Numbered from the stretch's first letter, positions 1 to 18,989 are shown. The stretch is DNA of 64,000 bases from Rhodeus uyekii (GCA_037043235.1 JAWRVZ010000111.1:1817501-1881500); one strand, 5' to 3'. A program made the numbers and translations. Notes: a model not told the origin generated them from the letters alone.

Positions 1-3000
1 GTGAGTACTACAACAGGTTAATTCCACTACAACATTATCAATTATCTGTAAAACACGACAAGATTCCTGCAACAGTTTGTCTGTGAAAATGTGTGATGCC
101 ACACAGTCACAGCCAGATTCAGAACATATTTACACAGTTTCAACACAGTTTTTCACTTTTCTTTTATACTGAAGGACGATGTGAATCAACCTTCAGAAGC
201 ATTAACCTTTGTAATCTGAAGTATTTCTGAGATTTCCTTGGATATTCAGTTATTTATACATGCCCATGCAACCTTTTTATATAAAAAAGAAACATTTACA
301 TTGTGCAACAATAAACATTTCAATTAATAATATTAAATTGTGGTCACATGACCTCATTATGAGCATGTAAAACTCATTCACTATCCAGTTTTTGTCTCAG
401 AACCTAATGATGAGTCAAGACGTTTGCGGTCAGTTAATATTCAGGAATAGTATTGCATTCAGTCTGCTATTATATTTTATACATTTTGGAAATTTAGTAA
501 GTTAACTGAATTTTTCATACATATAGACATTTGGGAGTGCATTTTATGGAAGCATGCTGTTGTGAACATGCAGTTATCAAACAGTTATCTTTTTAAAATA
601 AGATGCACTGATGACCAGATATATTTGTTAAGAATGTAAATAGTTTTCAGAGCTTCTTAAGCACATAGGAAACTGGGAGTCAAAGCAAAGTGGCATGTAT
701 TATGTCTAGATATAATGTTGTATTGACTGTCTATAGCACTTGTGTCTTCATTTTCTCCTCTGTTGCATTTAGGTTTCTCACTCGTTCTCTCCTTCGTTCA
801 CATGTTCACACATCCCACTATCTGTCCTCGGTCTCAGACTCCTCTAGCACTAATGGCTGTTGTCACAAGTTTTACTGCACCCACCCGCTGCGACCATCTG
901 TCTGGTCTCACTCGCTCTATCTCTCTCATCAATGATGCTTTATCAGCACGTCTGCCAAAATACAATGTTGCCAGAGAAGTACAGAGGATAATTAATCTGC
1001 AGAATTGGACGATATGGCAGAAGTGTATACTTGTTAATCACTGCAAAGAAAGCACAAAATGACATTCACATGAAACCGTGACCTCTCCTCTTCCTCATTT
1101 GCATCACAACTCAAGCCATAAAACCTGCTTCCTTGTTATAAGATTATATATTAATAAATATTTTTATTAGCATTATTATTATTTTTTTATATACATAACT
1201 AAATGCATATTATATTTAAAAATAAAATATATTATTATTTGTATTGCTGTTATTTGTATTATTTTTAATCTTAGTATTAATTACATATGAATTGCTACAC
1301 ACATGAATATATAATTTATTTTTATTAATTTTACATGTGGTGTTATTGTTATCATGAAGAGAAAGACATGTCTGCTACAAGTGGTTTTGGTCAGCATTCA
1401 GGAGTAACTATCATTAAAAATGGTCTCAACATGGGCTAAAAGCCACAAAATGATTTCATGGAGTGCCTCTGCTACAACCACACACACGCAGACCATTGCA
1501 TCATAATTTTTTTAGCATCTTGCCACGATCTTCCTACTTTCTCTTCCATTTGTTAGAGCATTATCTAGCATCTTTAGGATTTTTTCTGATCGCTTTGAAA
1601 TGCTGCAAGTAAGGCTCAGGTGAACCTGAAATCACTCTTTTATACAGGGCTTCCAGTTCCGAAAGATTAGTTGACTAGTCAACTTTTAAAAATATTTTTG
1701 CACATCCCTAGTTGCAACACAAATGCTACATTAGCAGAGGGCATGTCGCCTGGAAATAGATTGCCTCTATCTAATCCTCTGAAGACAACAGTTTATTTCT
1801 CACGTAATACCCCAGAGATAAACGATACACAGCTTCCTTGCTGCCATCCGCAATCTGTGCTGTGGAGTCCTACTGAATACTGATCTGAAATCTGTGCTTC
1901 TGGGATTTGAGGGATGTGATGTCATTCCCGTTTTATGCCTTCTGGAATACCGCAGGTGGTTACTGAAAGAAACCAAACAAAGTCTAGCAGCAGAAAACAC
2001 GCTCATGAGCTCAACGCTGATCTGAGAGCAGCTCTAATGAGGACCATCTTTATTTAAAGAGCACACTCACTGTACACCCACACCTCCGCCTTTGTGTTGT
2101 CTTGTTACTCGGGTTTCCATAGCGGTCCGTTCTGTGTTGTGAGCGTCTGAAGGGAGTGGAGCTGCAAGATGACAGAGTTGCAGTCGTGTGAGTGTGACTA
2201 CTAGAGTAAATGCACCTGAGTGCATCTGTATGTGAATCATGCTTGCTCATCGCTTAGTTCACGGCCTCAGGACAGGACGGAAATTCAAGGGTAGGAGTGT
2301 GTTCTATTGGTGACTGTGTACAGGCTGCTGGCTCTGTTAGATTAATATATATGTGTGTGTGTGTGTGTGTGTCCATAGGCTGTGCTGGAGGCCTGCACTG
2401 AGACTACGAACCGTGTTGGGATTGTAACAAATTCAATGGGCTGCAACACTCTCTAAAACACTGGAGGCGACTGAATGAGGTATGACTACAGGATCACACC
2501 CACACACGTGTACCCTTTGATAGCATGACCTTTGATTCTGCATTTTACTACTTGTGCAGGGGCATTATCTGGAGCGCAATTGTAAAAATAACTTCTGCTT
2601 AAGCTGTGTCCTACTCACCCGTCAAATCAGGCCCTGATTGGTTGAGCAATAATACAGGTCTGCCTAGCAACAGAGCTGTTTATCAAACAACACAGCTGGG
2701 GCTGAAAGCCACTCTTTCACGTAAAACACCTCCAGGAAAAGCTAGCTAGCGCAAACCGCTTGGGACAACACAGCTTTAATGATTCATGCTTGAAGCACGG
2801 TCGGACGTGGGCGCACTGTAACACACACAGGTTTACTGTAGCATTCTCACCCACTGACATGTGCACGTTCATAGACGCCAGTTAAGTGTCTCATTAGCAA
2901 GTAACACACTTGTTCATGTGAGCTATGCGTGTATGTGAATTGGCTCATGTTCTCAAGAGTGTAGCCATGGTCGAATCTAATTCAAGTGCATTACATGTCG

Positions 3001-3164
3001 ATCAGAAGTTTCTGTTCTGTTGTTTGTATGGTCACAAGCACAGATTTTAGGTAGATTTGTGAATGAATCCCATAAGTGCCCTCTGTTGGTGGAATATACA
3101 TTATGGTGCAAAAGTGTCATCTCGAAATTTGGTAGTGCTGATGCTGTATAATATTTGTGTATGT
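1..3164. other. non-coding DNA upstream of or within 5' introns of atxn1
   Basis: No reading frame here looks like protein: all are short and show no family motif. The stretch is AT-rich with patches of TG and CA repeats. It contains a short hAT-like relic near 1646-1711 (the ends read CAGGGC and CCCTAG around a TTGACTAGTC core) and a CTCF-like motif at 3076-3089. By position it is probably upstream or intronic DNA of atxn1, whose human counterpart has many non-coding 5' exons, but no exon can be assigned. Confidence 0.5.
3076..3089 (-). promoter_or_regulatory. CTCF-like motif
   Basis: The + strand reads GTGCCCTCTGTTGG, whose complement CCAACAGAGGGCAC differs from the CTCF core CCASYAGRKGGCRS at one position. 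This is a motif match only; no occupancy can be inferred. Confidence 0.3.
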
Positions 3165-3171
3165 GTATGTA

Positions 3172-3204
<33 letters not shown>

Positions 3205-3217
3205 ATGTATGTATGTG

Positions 3218-3265
<48 letters not shown>

Positions 3266-3418
3266 ATATTTGTATATGTTAATAAATAATTTCTAACATG
3301 CATTTAGCAGATGTATACATTTAAAATTCTAATATAATATTTTATGTAAAGTTAAAATATATATATATATATATAATGTGTGTGTAGAATTTATGTATTT
3401 TATGTAAAATTTAATATA

Positions 3419-3458
<40 letters not shown>

Positions 3459-3640
3459 GTATATGTATATAATTTTTTTGTATTACATTTTACATAAAAT
3501 ACATACATTTTACATAAAAAAATCTGCTAAATGTATGTTAGAAATTCTTTATTAACATATACATATAGATATGTATACATATAGAAATTCTTTATTAACA
3601 TTTATTTATATATATATATATATAGTTTTAGTTTATATTT
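3165..3640. repeat. cluster of (TG)n and (TA)n microsatellites
   Basis: Interrupted TG tracts (about 3173-3252) are followed by TA tracts near 3358-3375, 3422-3452 and 3608-3625. The flanking sequence also contains a local imperfect inverted pair (TTCTAACATGCATTTAGCAG near 3292 and its near-complement near 3524), so the cluster may be one expanded palindromic element. Reading frames across it are pure repeat translation. Confidence 0.85.
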
Positions 3641-6120
3641 AAGTACATTCCCCTTCATGTTTTGGTCAACATTCAAGTAACTACCATATAGAAAGTCTCA
3701 AAGCTAGTGGACATATTTCACTGTAACCTTTAAAAAAAAAGAATAATAAAATAAAAAGTATATTAAAAAAATAATATATAAATATAAATAAAGTTATGAT
3801 ATATAGGATTCTTCATGTTTATTATCTGTTCAGTTTTTCACTCAAATTGTTATGCTTATAATTCAAAAAAATGCATTAAATTAGACATAATGTAAAATAG
3901 TTGCATAAAATGTCCATAAAAATTGACCACACAATGACTGACAAAATGGCAACTGCCAAAATTAATCAGCCAGACAGACGCAGTTATAATCTAAAAATGG
4001 CCAAGTATGAGGCGATTAATTAGCCTGGCCAATATATCTGCGCATGAGTACTCAAAATCAGGATACAAGAGACAAATGTCACACAGGCAGTGCTAGCTCA
4101 CGGGCAGGCCTGATAAAGGCTTGATATAAACTCATTTTGAGGGTAATTAATGGAGACGTATGAAAATTAGTACCACTACTTAGGCTCTCTTTTCTGTGTC
4201 GACTTTTTTCCCTCTGTCTCGCTCTCTCCATTTTTCATCTCAGACAGCTCTAGTATGCCAATGGCGTCTTTAACCCATCGTGGGCTTTTAGAGTAAAAGC
4301 TCTCATCCTGTTAAAGGTCACTGGCCTCTTAGTGCGTTCGGTGAAGCATAGCTGTTCATCACGCTCAAGCTGCTGTTTTTTACCCCGCGCTTCCTAATGC
4401 TTTCTGAACGTCCTAATCTTCTGTTAAGTGTTAATATGGCAAAGGTGGGGTTCGGCAATGCGTTTTTCCTGTTGGTTAGTTCTCAAAAGACATTTAAAAA
4501 AAACAGTAGCCCAGAGAAATGAATGACAAATTGATGCTGAGAGTTTTATAGTGTGATGTTATTTGTATAAAAAAAATGGAAGATGAAGCATGATGTACTA
4601 ATTAAAGCATTAAATATAAGGGATATAGTCAATACTGTCATTTACTCAACCTTATTTTATTTCAAATTTCTGCATAGTTCTTCTCATCACTCTTAAAAAT
4701 AAAGAAAGACTGAGAATGAAAAAGGTCTGCAAAGTTGCAAAGCACAAAGAGTGTGTGTGTGGTTTTCTTCCTGGAATGAACACATTTATCATCAAAATAA
4801 TTCCCACCCAATACATATGCATTAAGGGAAAGAGGCCTGGCTTAGTTGTGTTAGTTGTGTGTTGTAAATTGCAGTTATGGTAAGAGGTGTGACATTTCCG
4901 AAGTGGTTGACCAACCATAACCCACAGGCCCAGCCGACCAAACGGAGCACAAATGTGAAAAATTTGCTTTTTGAACGTTCAACCATGAAAACCTATTCTA
5001 ATAGAACAAGATTAAGTCTTAAATATGGCCTATTTAAGAGTATTTGGACCCTGTTTTACATTCATCGTATAGACGAAATGCCTTCTTTTGTGTTCCACAG
5101 ATGTGATCTTTGTATCCTGATAACTTTTTTTGTCAGGTGTGTGTCCTGCACACGACTCATTTGAAGTTTGGGTGCTGCAGAACCCAGCCTTATGCTTGCT
5201 TTGTGTGTGAGAGAGAGGGAGTGAGTGAGTTTGGTGAGGATAGCAGTGCTATTCTTGGCTGTTGGGGGAAGTCTTGGCTCCCGGGCGCATGGGAAAAGTG
5301 TTCTTGGCAGGAGTAACGGTGGCATTCCATTGTGCCTGAGTCCCTCTCCCCCTCAGCACTTAAAACTGTGTCCTTTCACACTGTGATCTCAGCGGAGCGC
5401 TTTCTAGAAAGAGGTAGAATAAATAAATTACTAGCATAAACACAAAAGCACCTCGCAATCACGGCTACATTTGCAACCATCCACACAGATGTGCCGTTCA
5501 CACCTCTTTGCATGCTTTTTACTTTTGACACGCAGACATTTATCATTGATCTATTTTCCATCTTTCTCCTTTAAACAGTTTTGAATGGCTAAAGGTTTAA
5601 AATAACACAAACCTCATTCACTGCTGTCGTAAACATGTCTCTCAGCACATTGGCCCTCATTTGTTGGAGCCGCTTGGAAGTCAAAGGTTTTGGCACATTG
5701 AAAGAAGGTTAGAGGAGTAAACTGAAGCAGTTATATTACCATCCCAGAAATGAACTCAAAACTCATTAGACCTTTGACCTAGGGGTGGGAATCAGAAGGG
5801 ATGACCAGCTGACTAACACAATATGGTAGTATTACAATTTTTTGAGAGGCTGTCACTTGTTTCGGACCAAAATTATTAATTTAGAGCTATATTCATTCTT
5901 GGTCTTAATGGGGATCATTTTGACTGCAGTTTGTTGTGCAGGTGTAGTTTATGTAGTCAAAGTCATATCATATTCTTCAATCAACACATTGGATTTTTCA
6001 AACTGGTTTCTCTCTGTGTGTGTGTATATGTGTCTCAGGATTCCCTACGTTATGAGGACAAAACGTCCCCACAAGGATGGCAATGTCAAATATCGTAAAA
6101 TATTGTACGATATATGTTTA
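3641..6120. other. no gene seen
   Basis: AT-rich non-coding DNA. I see no exon-like open frame with plausible splice sites, no transposase fragment and no RNA gene. The longest open frames are short and lack homology that I recognise. Confidence 0.5.
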
Positions 6121-11266
<5,146 letters not shown>

Positions 11267-11696
11267 GAGCCAGGTTTACTAAACAGGACAAATTAGCGTA
11301 AGATCGCTAATTTTAGATCTCTTAAAAGTACAGATGGGAATTGAAAGTTATGTCTGTGATCTACTGATGATGCGCAAATGAAAGAACATGGATGCAGTCA
11401 GATCATTTCCATACTGCCCAACGCAATCTACCTAGAGCAGCGCAAATTAGCATCTGGTTTTAGACATTCTTTTTTGGGCGGTAATTAATTGCGCAAAAAC
11501 CTGTAAATTGACTTCTTGCATAACGTTTGCGTCTGAATGGGAAACTCATATAAATGCATTTCCAATAAGGTCTGCCGCCAAAATAACCCTGTCCACAACT
11601 TTTCGGCGCTATTTTTGTAGATCATAAATCCTGACAGTAGTTTTTTAATGCCAAAAGGCGGTTTGTGCTGGTGCAAGCTGTTAGTAAATCTGGCCC
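11267..11696. mobile_element. non-autonomous DNA transposon (MITE) with terminal inverted repeats
   Basis: The left end reads GAGCCAGGTTTACTAAACAG and the right end, complemented, reads GGGCCAGATTTACTAACAGC, giving an imperfect inverted repeat of about 20 bp around 430 bp with no coding capacity. Inside, GCGCAAATTAGC-type words recur in both orientations. Superfamily is uncertain: the GGGCC end is compatible with Harbinger-like elements, but no clear target duplication was found. Confidence 0.6.
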
Positions 11697-11792
11697 ATGA
11701 TCTGCCAAGGCCAAATACATTATCATTGCCATATTCAATAACATGCTAAAACTCTATGTATTTTGCATTAAGATAAATAAGTGATGTATGTA

Positions 11793-11901
<109 letters not shown>

Positions 11902-11940
11902 TTAATGCAAAAGCGTAAGGGTAGGGTTGAGGTTTTTTAA

Positions 11941-12025
11941 AACAGCCTGGCAACACCCTAGCAACCACCCAGCATCACTAGAAATGCCTTAGCAACGACA
12001 TGGCAACAGCCTAGCAACCTGTGGC
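11941..12025. repeat. degenerate CTAGCAAC-type minisatellite
   Basis: Short units related to CCTAGCAAC and CATGGCAAC recur with 10-20 bp spacing. The opposite-strand version (GTTGCTAGG) appears at 43196-43412, showing a dispersed family. Confidence 0.65.
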
Positions 12026-13799
12026 TGTGTACTGAGCAAACCATATCTTGACTCAATAATATTTTAGAGACACGCTCTTTTCATCTGGGGTTGTGTGTCT
12101 CTGTAGCAGAATATCAAATTTTGCACAGGCTAGCTCACCTAGTTATGCAGTTGTACTTATAATATACTAATTTATTGATATTTAATATATTTTATTATTA
12201 TATATAGGAGTGTCCTAATATATCTGTATTCAGTCTGTTTAATATAGGTTTTATATGCAATTTCTGGAGCTTGTCCATCCCTGGCTGTCCTTACTTCTGA
12301 AAAAAAGCTACATTACAGGGGTTTGGGTGAGGGTTAATTTGTAGTGATTATAATACGCTTTAAACACAATATAAGTCTGTGGTGTATCCTTGTTTAGCTA
12401 GGTAAACGTAAGCAAGTATTTTCGATCACTGACTGGGCTGACCTCAGAGAACTTCCTCACTCTCATTTATAGTTACACCCTCAGATTTGGCACTGAGAGA
12501 GAATGAGCGGAGCCAGGTCTAATTTTCTGTTCGGCTACGGTTTCATTCCAGCCCTCCATCACTCCATCCACCCCCCACGCGCGGTATTGCGCTTATCAGA
12601 ATGAGTGGATGAGGACTTTCTGTGTTGGAGAGAGCATTCAGGAATACAGACCTGAATTTTAAGAATCAAATTCGAGGAATTTGCTGTAATTTAGGAAGTC
12701 ATCATTTTTTATTTAACACAATCAAATTTGTTGTAACAAAACATAAAGAAATGCATGATACGTTTTGACTAATTATATCTATATTATATAAAATATAATA
12801 TCTATTAATTTAAATTGTTTTATTTATTTAATTAAAATACAGTAAAAACAGTAATATTTTGAAAAAATATGACAATTTAAAATAATTGTTTTCTGTTATA
12901 TATTTCAAAATGTGACTTGACAACCTGTGATGACAAAAAGCTGAATTCTCTGCATCATTACTCCAGTCTTCAGTGTCGCATGATCTTTCATAAATCATTT
13001 TAATATACTGATTTGGTGCTTAAAATTTTTTTTTAACTTTTATTATAAATGCTCTTGCTGCTTAATATGTTTGTGGATACCATAATACCCTTTTTTCAGG
13101 ATTCGTTGAGTAGAAAATTAAAAAGAACAGCGTTTATTTGAAATGTCTTCACTCACTGTTACTTGATCAGTTTAATCCATTTTTACTAAATACAAGTTGT
13201 TTTTAAAAAAAAAGGGTAATATATCTGAAAAGTTGTACAAAAATAAAGTTGTATGAGTTATATAAATATTTTTTAAAGTCTTAAAATCTTAACATATCAT
13301 AATACGTTATCTAAAAGTTGTGTTTGGTAGGGGTCATTTTCACTGACAACAGCATGAAATTTTATTTTATTTCAAAATTCAAATAGAACTCTATAGGATT
13401 CTGAACTGCTATTGAAAAAGCATTATCTGTTCATTTCTGAATAGTGCACAACCCACACTCACATAAACCAAGAGCCGGCTATTTTTGTTCTGACTGAAGT
13501 GTTGCGGTCTCACTAGTGTTAGTTCAGCATTCGGCCATCACATTTTGCTGCAGGCGCTTCAGTAAAAAGCACATAAAGTTAATCTGCAGTCATTCCTCTC
13601 CCCTCAGGGCTCAGTATGGGGTTAATGCTCCACTCTGTAATGCTGCTGGGCATGCTGGGTATGACTGTGGCGCTGCTCTCTCTTTGCCAATCTGTCTATT
13701 CAAATGAGTCATTGTTGGGTTGTTAGTGCCAGATGACGGCAGTACAAGCAAGGGAGAATGTTCCACATGATCATAGATGTGATTGAGAGAAGAAGATAT
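12026..13799. other. no gene seen
   Basis: Non-coding DNA. A small GC-richer patch near 12480-12620 contains CACGCGCGG but no convincing exon. The rest is AT-rich without recognisable elements. Confidence 0.45.
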
Positions 13800-13987
13800 T
13801 GGGTTAAAGGAAAAATTCACTTGAGGACTGGGGATGCCCCATTCACTTTCACAATATGGAAAAGAGCAGCCAGGACATTCTTCAAAATATCTCCTTTTGT
13901 GCTCCACAGAAGAAAATCACACAGGTTTGGAACAACGAGTGTAAGTAAATGAGGACAGAATTTTCCTTTTTTTCATTATTGAACTAT
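13800..13987. mobile_element. copy of the cyprinid fold-back MITE (partial)
   Basis: It starts AAAGGAAAAATTCAC, contains TTTTGTGCTCCACAGAAGA and GGTTTGGAACAAC, and ends near GGACAGAATTTTCC. These words recur at about 18010-18255, 36988-37290 and 41014-41330. The family folds back on itself (AGGGATAGTTCACCC-type ends) and encodes nothing. Most of the left arm is missing here. Confidence 0.65.
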
Positions 13988-14956
13988 GCCTTGTAATGTC
14001 GTATATATCGTGTATGCTGGGAGTCTTGTGCGGGAGACCTCGTTCATGCACATATGTATGCGTGGGTGTGCGTTATGCGTATGTATAGAGCCTTTCATGC
14101 GTCTCCTTGGCGACACGTCTCTGGAGTTCACAGCGACACTGAAGCAGAAAGAGGGAAGCCACAGCTGAACGGCAGACAGTCGGAGGGAGTCACAGCCATT
14201 CTCTCTCGTGCAGGTGCGATCAAAGGCTCGCTGCTGTTCAGGTCTGCTTCGGAAAATGAGTATCGGTCTGAAAGCATTCAGTGTGTGTAGCATGTAAAAG
14301 GACACATCTGGCTATGAGACGGTGGTTACATTCCATTGAATGGTGCCGCGCTTTTCTGTGAAGTTTGATTTGAGTGCATTTTTAAGTCAGATTCACACAG
14401 AAATAACTATTCTTTGGCAAGAGTGCCATGCATCACACCTGAGCATTCAGTGGAATATGAAACTAATAAGCAAATAGAACTATAACTATATAGAGGCATG
14501 AATATAAAAGACTTTATGTATGTGCATAGTGCTGTATAAATTGCCGATAATATCTTTTTTATCCATGTTTACTTATGCATACTGTGATTTAGAAGCATGT
14601 GTAAAACAGTGTTGTACTTGGACATGATTTTAACTCCGCTTTCCAAGTAATATAATAAAAGAAACTGTTAGAGTTTAAAATAGATGTGCCTGTGATAGTC
14701 TGGACATACACCATGTTAGAGACATTAGGTTGGATGATTTCAAATCCAGATGCACCTTGGAATCATCTTTCACTGTTGAAACCATCAGGCTTTTTATGTT
14801 TGAAATGTTTTTGCTTTTTATATTGTTTTTATGTTTTTTAATATGCCGTGTTACCTGCACTATTCATTTTTAAGTGTTTTGAAACCGTTTTGATAGAAGT
14901 GAATACATTAAAACATAGATCCTGTTTGGTACTGTGAATATTACTGTAGAGGATTT

Positions 14957-15171
14957 TACAGTTAAGACTCGAGGACCAGATATGTTGAATGAAGATTGGC
15001 TAAGAAAGAAAGATAAACAAAACTAGTAATTTTCCACACAAGAGCAGACAGTCGGAAGCATATCTTCGTTGATCACATGGTTGACGGGTTAGTGACGTGG
15101 CTTGTCGAGAACAAGAAGTCATTCCGTCTCCTTATGGTACCAGTTAATCACCTAACCTATACAGACCATAT

Positions 15172-15208
<37 letters not shown>

Positions 15209-15430
15209 TACACAGCTTCTCCAAGGCTGAACTCGGCTCAGGCTCCAACTATCAACAGAAAGACTACCAAAACGTTCTGATAACATGTTGCAGACATGCA
15301 GACAATATTAATCCTTACTCTATGGAAAACTACAGAAAAGTAAAGAAAGGTTTTAAAATAAGAAAAAGAAAAGAATATATGAACAAAGAAGAAAAAGAAA
15401 AGACTATATACACAATGGATTTCCAAATCG
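14957..15430 (-). repeat. LTR-like interspersed repeat, copy 1 (internally deleted)
   Basis: This block shares long stretches with 52622-53343 (same orientation) and 60112-60797 (opposite orientation): the end TTACAGTTAAGA, TATCTTCGTTGATCACATGG, AAGTCATTCCGTCTCC and AATCCTTACTCTATGG. Relative to the other copies it lacks the middle segment containing GGCCGCCCCAC. A (CA)n tract lies inside at 15174-15206. Length and lack of coding sequence suggest a solo LTR or other retroelement fragment, but clean TG..CA ends are not visible, so the class is uncertain. Confidence 0.6.
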
Positions 15431-17098
15431 TCCCTCCATTACCATATAAACAAGTCATATTTGAACCGCTCTGTGAGAATATGAATTGCCATGTCGTAAC
15501 TAGACATGGTGTGAACGCAACATTAATGTTTTTATTTTTTTTACTTCATATTCATATTTAAACTATTAATAATTGGTTGGGCAAGTACAGCACGACAATG
15601 CTCGCTCTGATCATCTTCAAATGAATATCATATCATTCTGTATCTCTCCTGTCACGCATTTGCCAGCGCTGTTGTGTTCGACCATTTTTAACTTCCCTCA
15701 GATGCCGAAACTCCAAACAGGAAGTTAGCATTTCTGCATCTGTACAAAGTTCATGCATAATGAACGAGACATCACTTAGTCTATGATTGGTTGTCAGCTG
15801 CTAAACAGTCTTTAAGAAGTGAAAGTCTGTCTCGAATAATGTGCAATATAACGATTCACGATCTGTATGACAGCATTCCTAGAGGAATTACAGCCGTTCT
15901 GAATGCAAGGGTAACGCTACTCCTCAAATGGACTCTCTTTCTACTAATTAATGACTGCAATCTGTAAAGAGGTGAAAGATGCTCTCCGCTGCAAAGAGTA
16001 GATTAATCTCCTGCAAAAATGATTTAAGGGGATGTTTTGTTCTCAGGTAGTTAGCAGTTGCAGGCTTTTTATCTCACTCTACTTCTGTCTGTCCTCATAA
16101 TCTCTGTGTCTTTGTTTCTCTCTTCCCCCTGTCCATTTATCAGTCTCTCAGGTGACTGCACGCGCTTCAGAGTAAACACACAAAAACTAATTGAATTACC
16201 CTAAAGGCCCAGAAATGGTGAGCGTTGCTAATTTGTTGCCACGGCAACAGACAAACCTTCCTGTGTTCGCTTGTTTTGTTGACTGCGGTTCTGTAAACAG
16301 CGCGCACTCCCTTGCCTAACAAGGGAACTCCTTGCGTGCTTGTCATGCGCTGCGCTTCAGATTGACTCGCATTAATGACCGAGCTTGAGCTCAAAGCACT
16401 GACAACCTCTGACTGCCTCATACTTTCCATAACACGGCCCATAGGGACGCGTTCAGTCGTGCGTTAAATTGACTCATCGGCAGGCCCACATGGAGTCCGC
16501 ACACGCAGGACTTCAGCGAGCATCATTCACAAAGTTCCGAGCAACCTTGTCTGCTCGTTTATTCCACGTTTGGGTTTTTTTGAGGATGTTTTCAGCTAGC
16601 AATAGTAGTCTAGTACTTCATTAAACACATCTGACTAAATCCATACCACAGGCATCCGTGTACTTTCACTCAAATCTGTGTAGAAAATATCTGTAGTTCC
16701 ATCAGTCTAAAAGAGAACATTAGTTAAGCTATACTTTGTTTTCATAAAGAATGGGAGCGTAAACAGGAAGTTTGAATTTTGTTATAGTTTTATTAATAAT
16801 TTGAAATCATTTCCTTTTCATTTTGATCTTAAAGGTTTAGTCATTTTATTTGTATATATAATTTTTTTTTCAATTTTATTTTAATTTCAGTTATTGTTGT
16901 ACATCAAGCGAGCTAAATATTTGATTTCATTTAACCTTTATTTAATGTGAAGAGTTCATTAAATGTTTAATGTTTTAGTTTATTAATTTTAATAACGCTG
17001 GCTTTTAACCTGTCTTAAAAATAAAAGTTCAAAAAGAGGGGTCTCCTATTGATGCAATAAAAAAAAACATTTTTGGTTCCTCAATGAACCAAAATTCT

Positions 17099-17134
<36 letters not shown>

Positions 17135-18009
17135 CCCCTTTTCTCAGTGTAAAGAACATTTGAATAATCTGAAGAACCTTTTTTATTTTTCTTGGAGCCA
17201 TCGTTGCCAATAAAAACCCTTTATTTTTATGAGTGAATCTTTTTTTGTGTGGCTATATTTCTGTTTTGCAGAATATACAGTATATTTATCAAAACTGCAC
17301 AGCTAACTAGGTCAGCTAAACAAACTGTAGCCTTTAGCTATGAATCTGAGACGTTTCTTTCTCTAGCACCACCTGCTGGTCAGTTTTTAGAACTGCAGAA
17401 ACTCTATAGAAACAGTTTTCTCTAGAATTTAAACTTGGAGGTTCAGAGACCTACAATTAGATGTGATGTTGCTATATGGAATTAGCATCACAATGTCCTT
17501 GTGCTTTCATTGAGCTTCTGATCAGGGGAACGCCGTGACTCTCCTTGGAAGTGTGTGCGGGTCTGTGTTTGTGTGCGCTCTTCTGCTGAAATGATTAGTG
17601 CCGTGTGTGGGAGTGCATTCTGCACATATAAGGGAGAGGGCATATTCACTCGTCTGAGTAGTGTCTATTTTTTCAGCTATAAAGAATTTTGACTTTTAGA
17701 AAATAAATTTCCTTAATACACTTTTTTGATTAGTTCATTTCAGCACATCTTTAATGATGGATTGTGTGTGACATAATTCTGTGGTGGAAATTACATTTGA
17801 GACATTTTTGCATTAAAATGGTAGATTAGTCTTGCCATGACTCATTTCATATTGTTTAGATCCTAAATAACACTGTAAAAATCACACTCTGTATGACTTG
17901 AAATTATGAATAACAAATATTGGTAAGAGTTTATTTTAGTGTCTTTGTTACACGTATCCTCGTCATAGTTATAATGGTAATTATATGCAATTAACCCAAA
18001 CCAAACCCG
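15431..18009. other. no gene seen
   Basis: Non-coding DNA with a (TA)n tract at about 17103-17131 and a CTCF-like motif on the minus strand at 17366-17379 (CCAGCAGGTGGTGC, one mismatch from the core). No coding frame with family features. Confidence 0.45.
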
Positions 18010-18255
18010 TATCTCAAAAATTAAAATTCTGTCATTTAATCGCCCTCAAGTTGTTCCAAACCTATATACATATATTTGTTCTACACAAAAGAAGAATATT
18101 TGTAACCAAACAGTTGATGTGCTCCATTATACAACTGCCTGGTTACCTGGTTACATTCTTAAAAATATATTCTTAGGATATAACTCATACATATTTGGAA
18201 CAAATTAAGTAAATAATGACAGGATACATTTTTTGGGTGAACTGTCCCTTTAATT
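18010..18255. mobile_element. copy of the cyprinid fold-back MITE
   Basis: Left arm: ATTAAAATTCTGTCATTTAA, CCTCAAGTTGTTCCAAACC, ACACAAAAGAAGAATATTTG. The right arm ends TTTTTGGGTGAACTGTCCC. The arms are diverged inverted copies of each other, and the central GTTACC words are the usual hinge of this family. Non-coding. Confidence 0.7.
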
Positions 18256-18989
18256 AATACTAACTCACTAGTTAAATGTATAATTACGTTGTAAGAAGCA
18301 CATCTTAAAATAAAATTATAAACAAAATATTCAGTTTATAAGTGATATTTACCTGCTTGATAATCACTGATGTTGTTGTGTCTTGGTCAACATGTATGAA
18401 GCCACAATTTGAAGTTTTAATTTGAGAATTTTTTTTTTATACCCCTAACGATAAGTTTTTCTTTTTCTATTTTGATATAGAGAATAATACTTTAATTCAA
18501 CAATAAATTGTGCAAGAAGTTTCAGTACATACATTTATATAGTTACAGAATATTTATATTTACAGTTTCCACAAACATATTAAGCAGCAAAACTGTTTTC
18601 AACATCGATAATAAGAAGAAATGTTTCTTGAGCAGCTTGAGCTTTGCCATCACAGGAATGAATACTGATTTTGTTGTTGTTGTTGTCATTTTGTGATGAA
18701 TTAAAAAGTTTCCAATGATTAAATGTCATCGTCACTTAAACAAGAGAAAATCTCTTCAATCCCCCCTCCCTCCCTCCCTCTCAATTTCCCTCGTACTTTC
18801 GTTCCCTCACCTTCCTCCTCTGTCTTTCTGTACATCCCTCCCTCTCTCCCTGATCTCCTCCCTCATTCAGTCTTTCTTTCATTCTTTCGCTCTCTCTTCC
18901 TTTAGCAGTGTGATCTGGGCATGCTGCCAGCTGGCATGTGTCTTTTTTGAATGAATACCTGATGAAGTTGGTGGTGCGCAGTGAGGTGA
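18256..18989. other. no gene seen; pyrimidine-rich tract near the candidate atxn1 promoter
   Basis: Up to about 18750 this is AT-rich. From 18760 to 18900 the + strand is strongly C/T-rich (TCCCTCCC repeats), a composition often found next to vertebrate promoters and able to form triplex or H-DNA structures. No coding frame is supported. Confidence 0.4.

Noticed and set aside
1..8. The window begins GTGAGTAC, identical to a splice donor
   Set aside because: No preceding exon can be seen; it may be coincidence.
2977..3303. Open frames on both strands across TG/TA repeats (also 5842-6310, 21793-21996)
   Set aside because: They translate to HTHT, CVCV or IYIY runs, the direct product of dinucleotide repeats.
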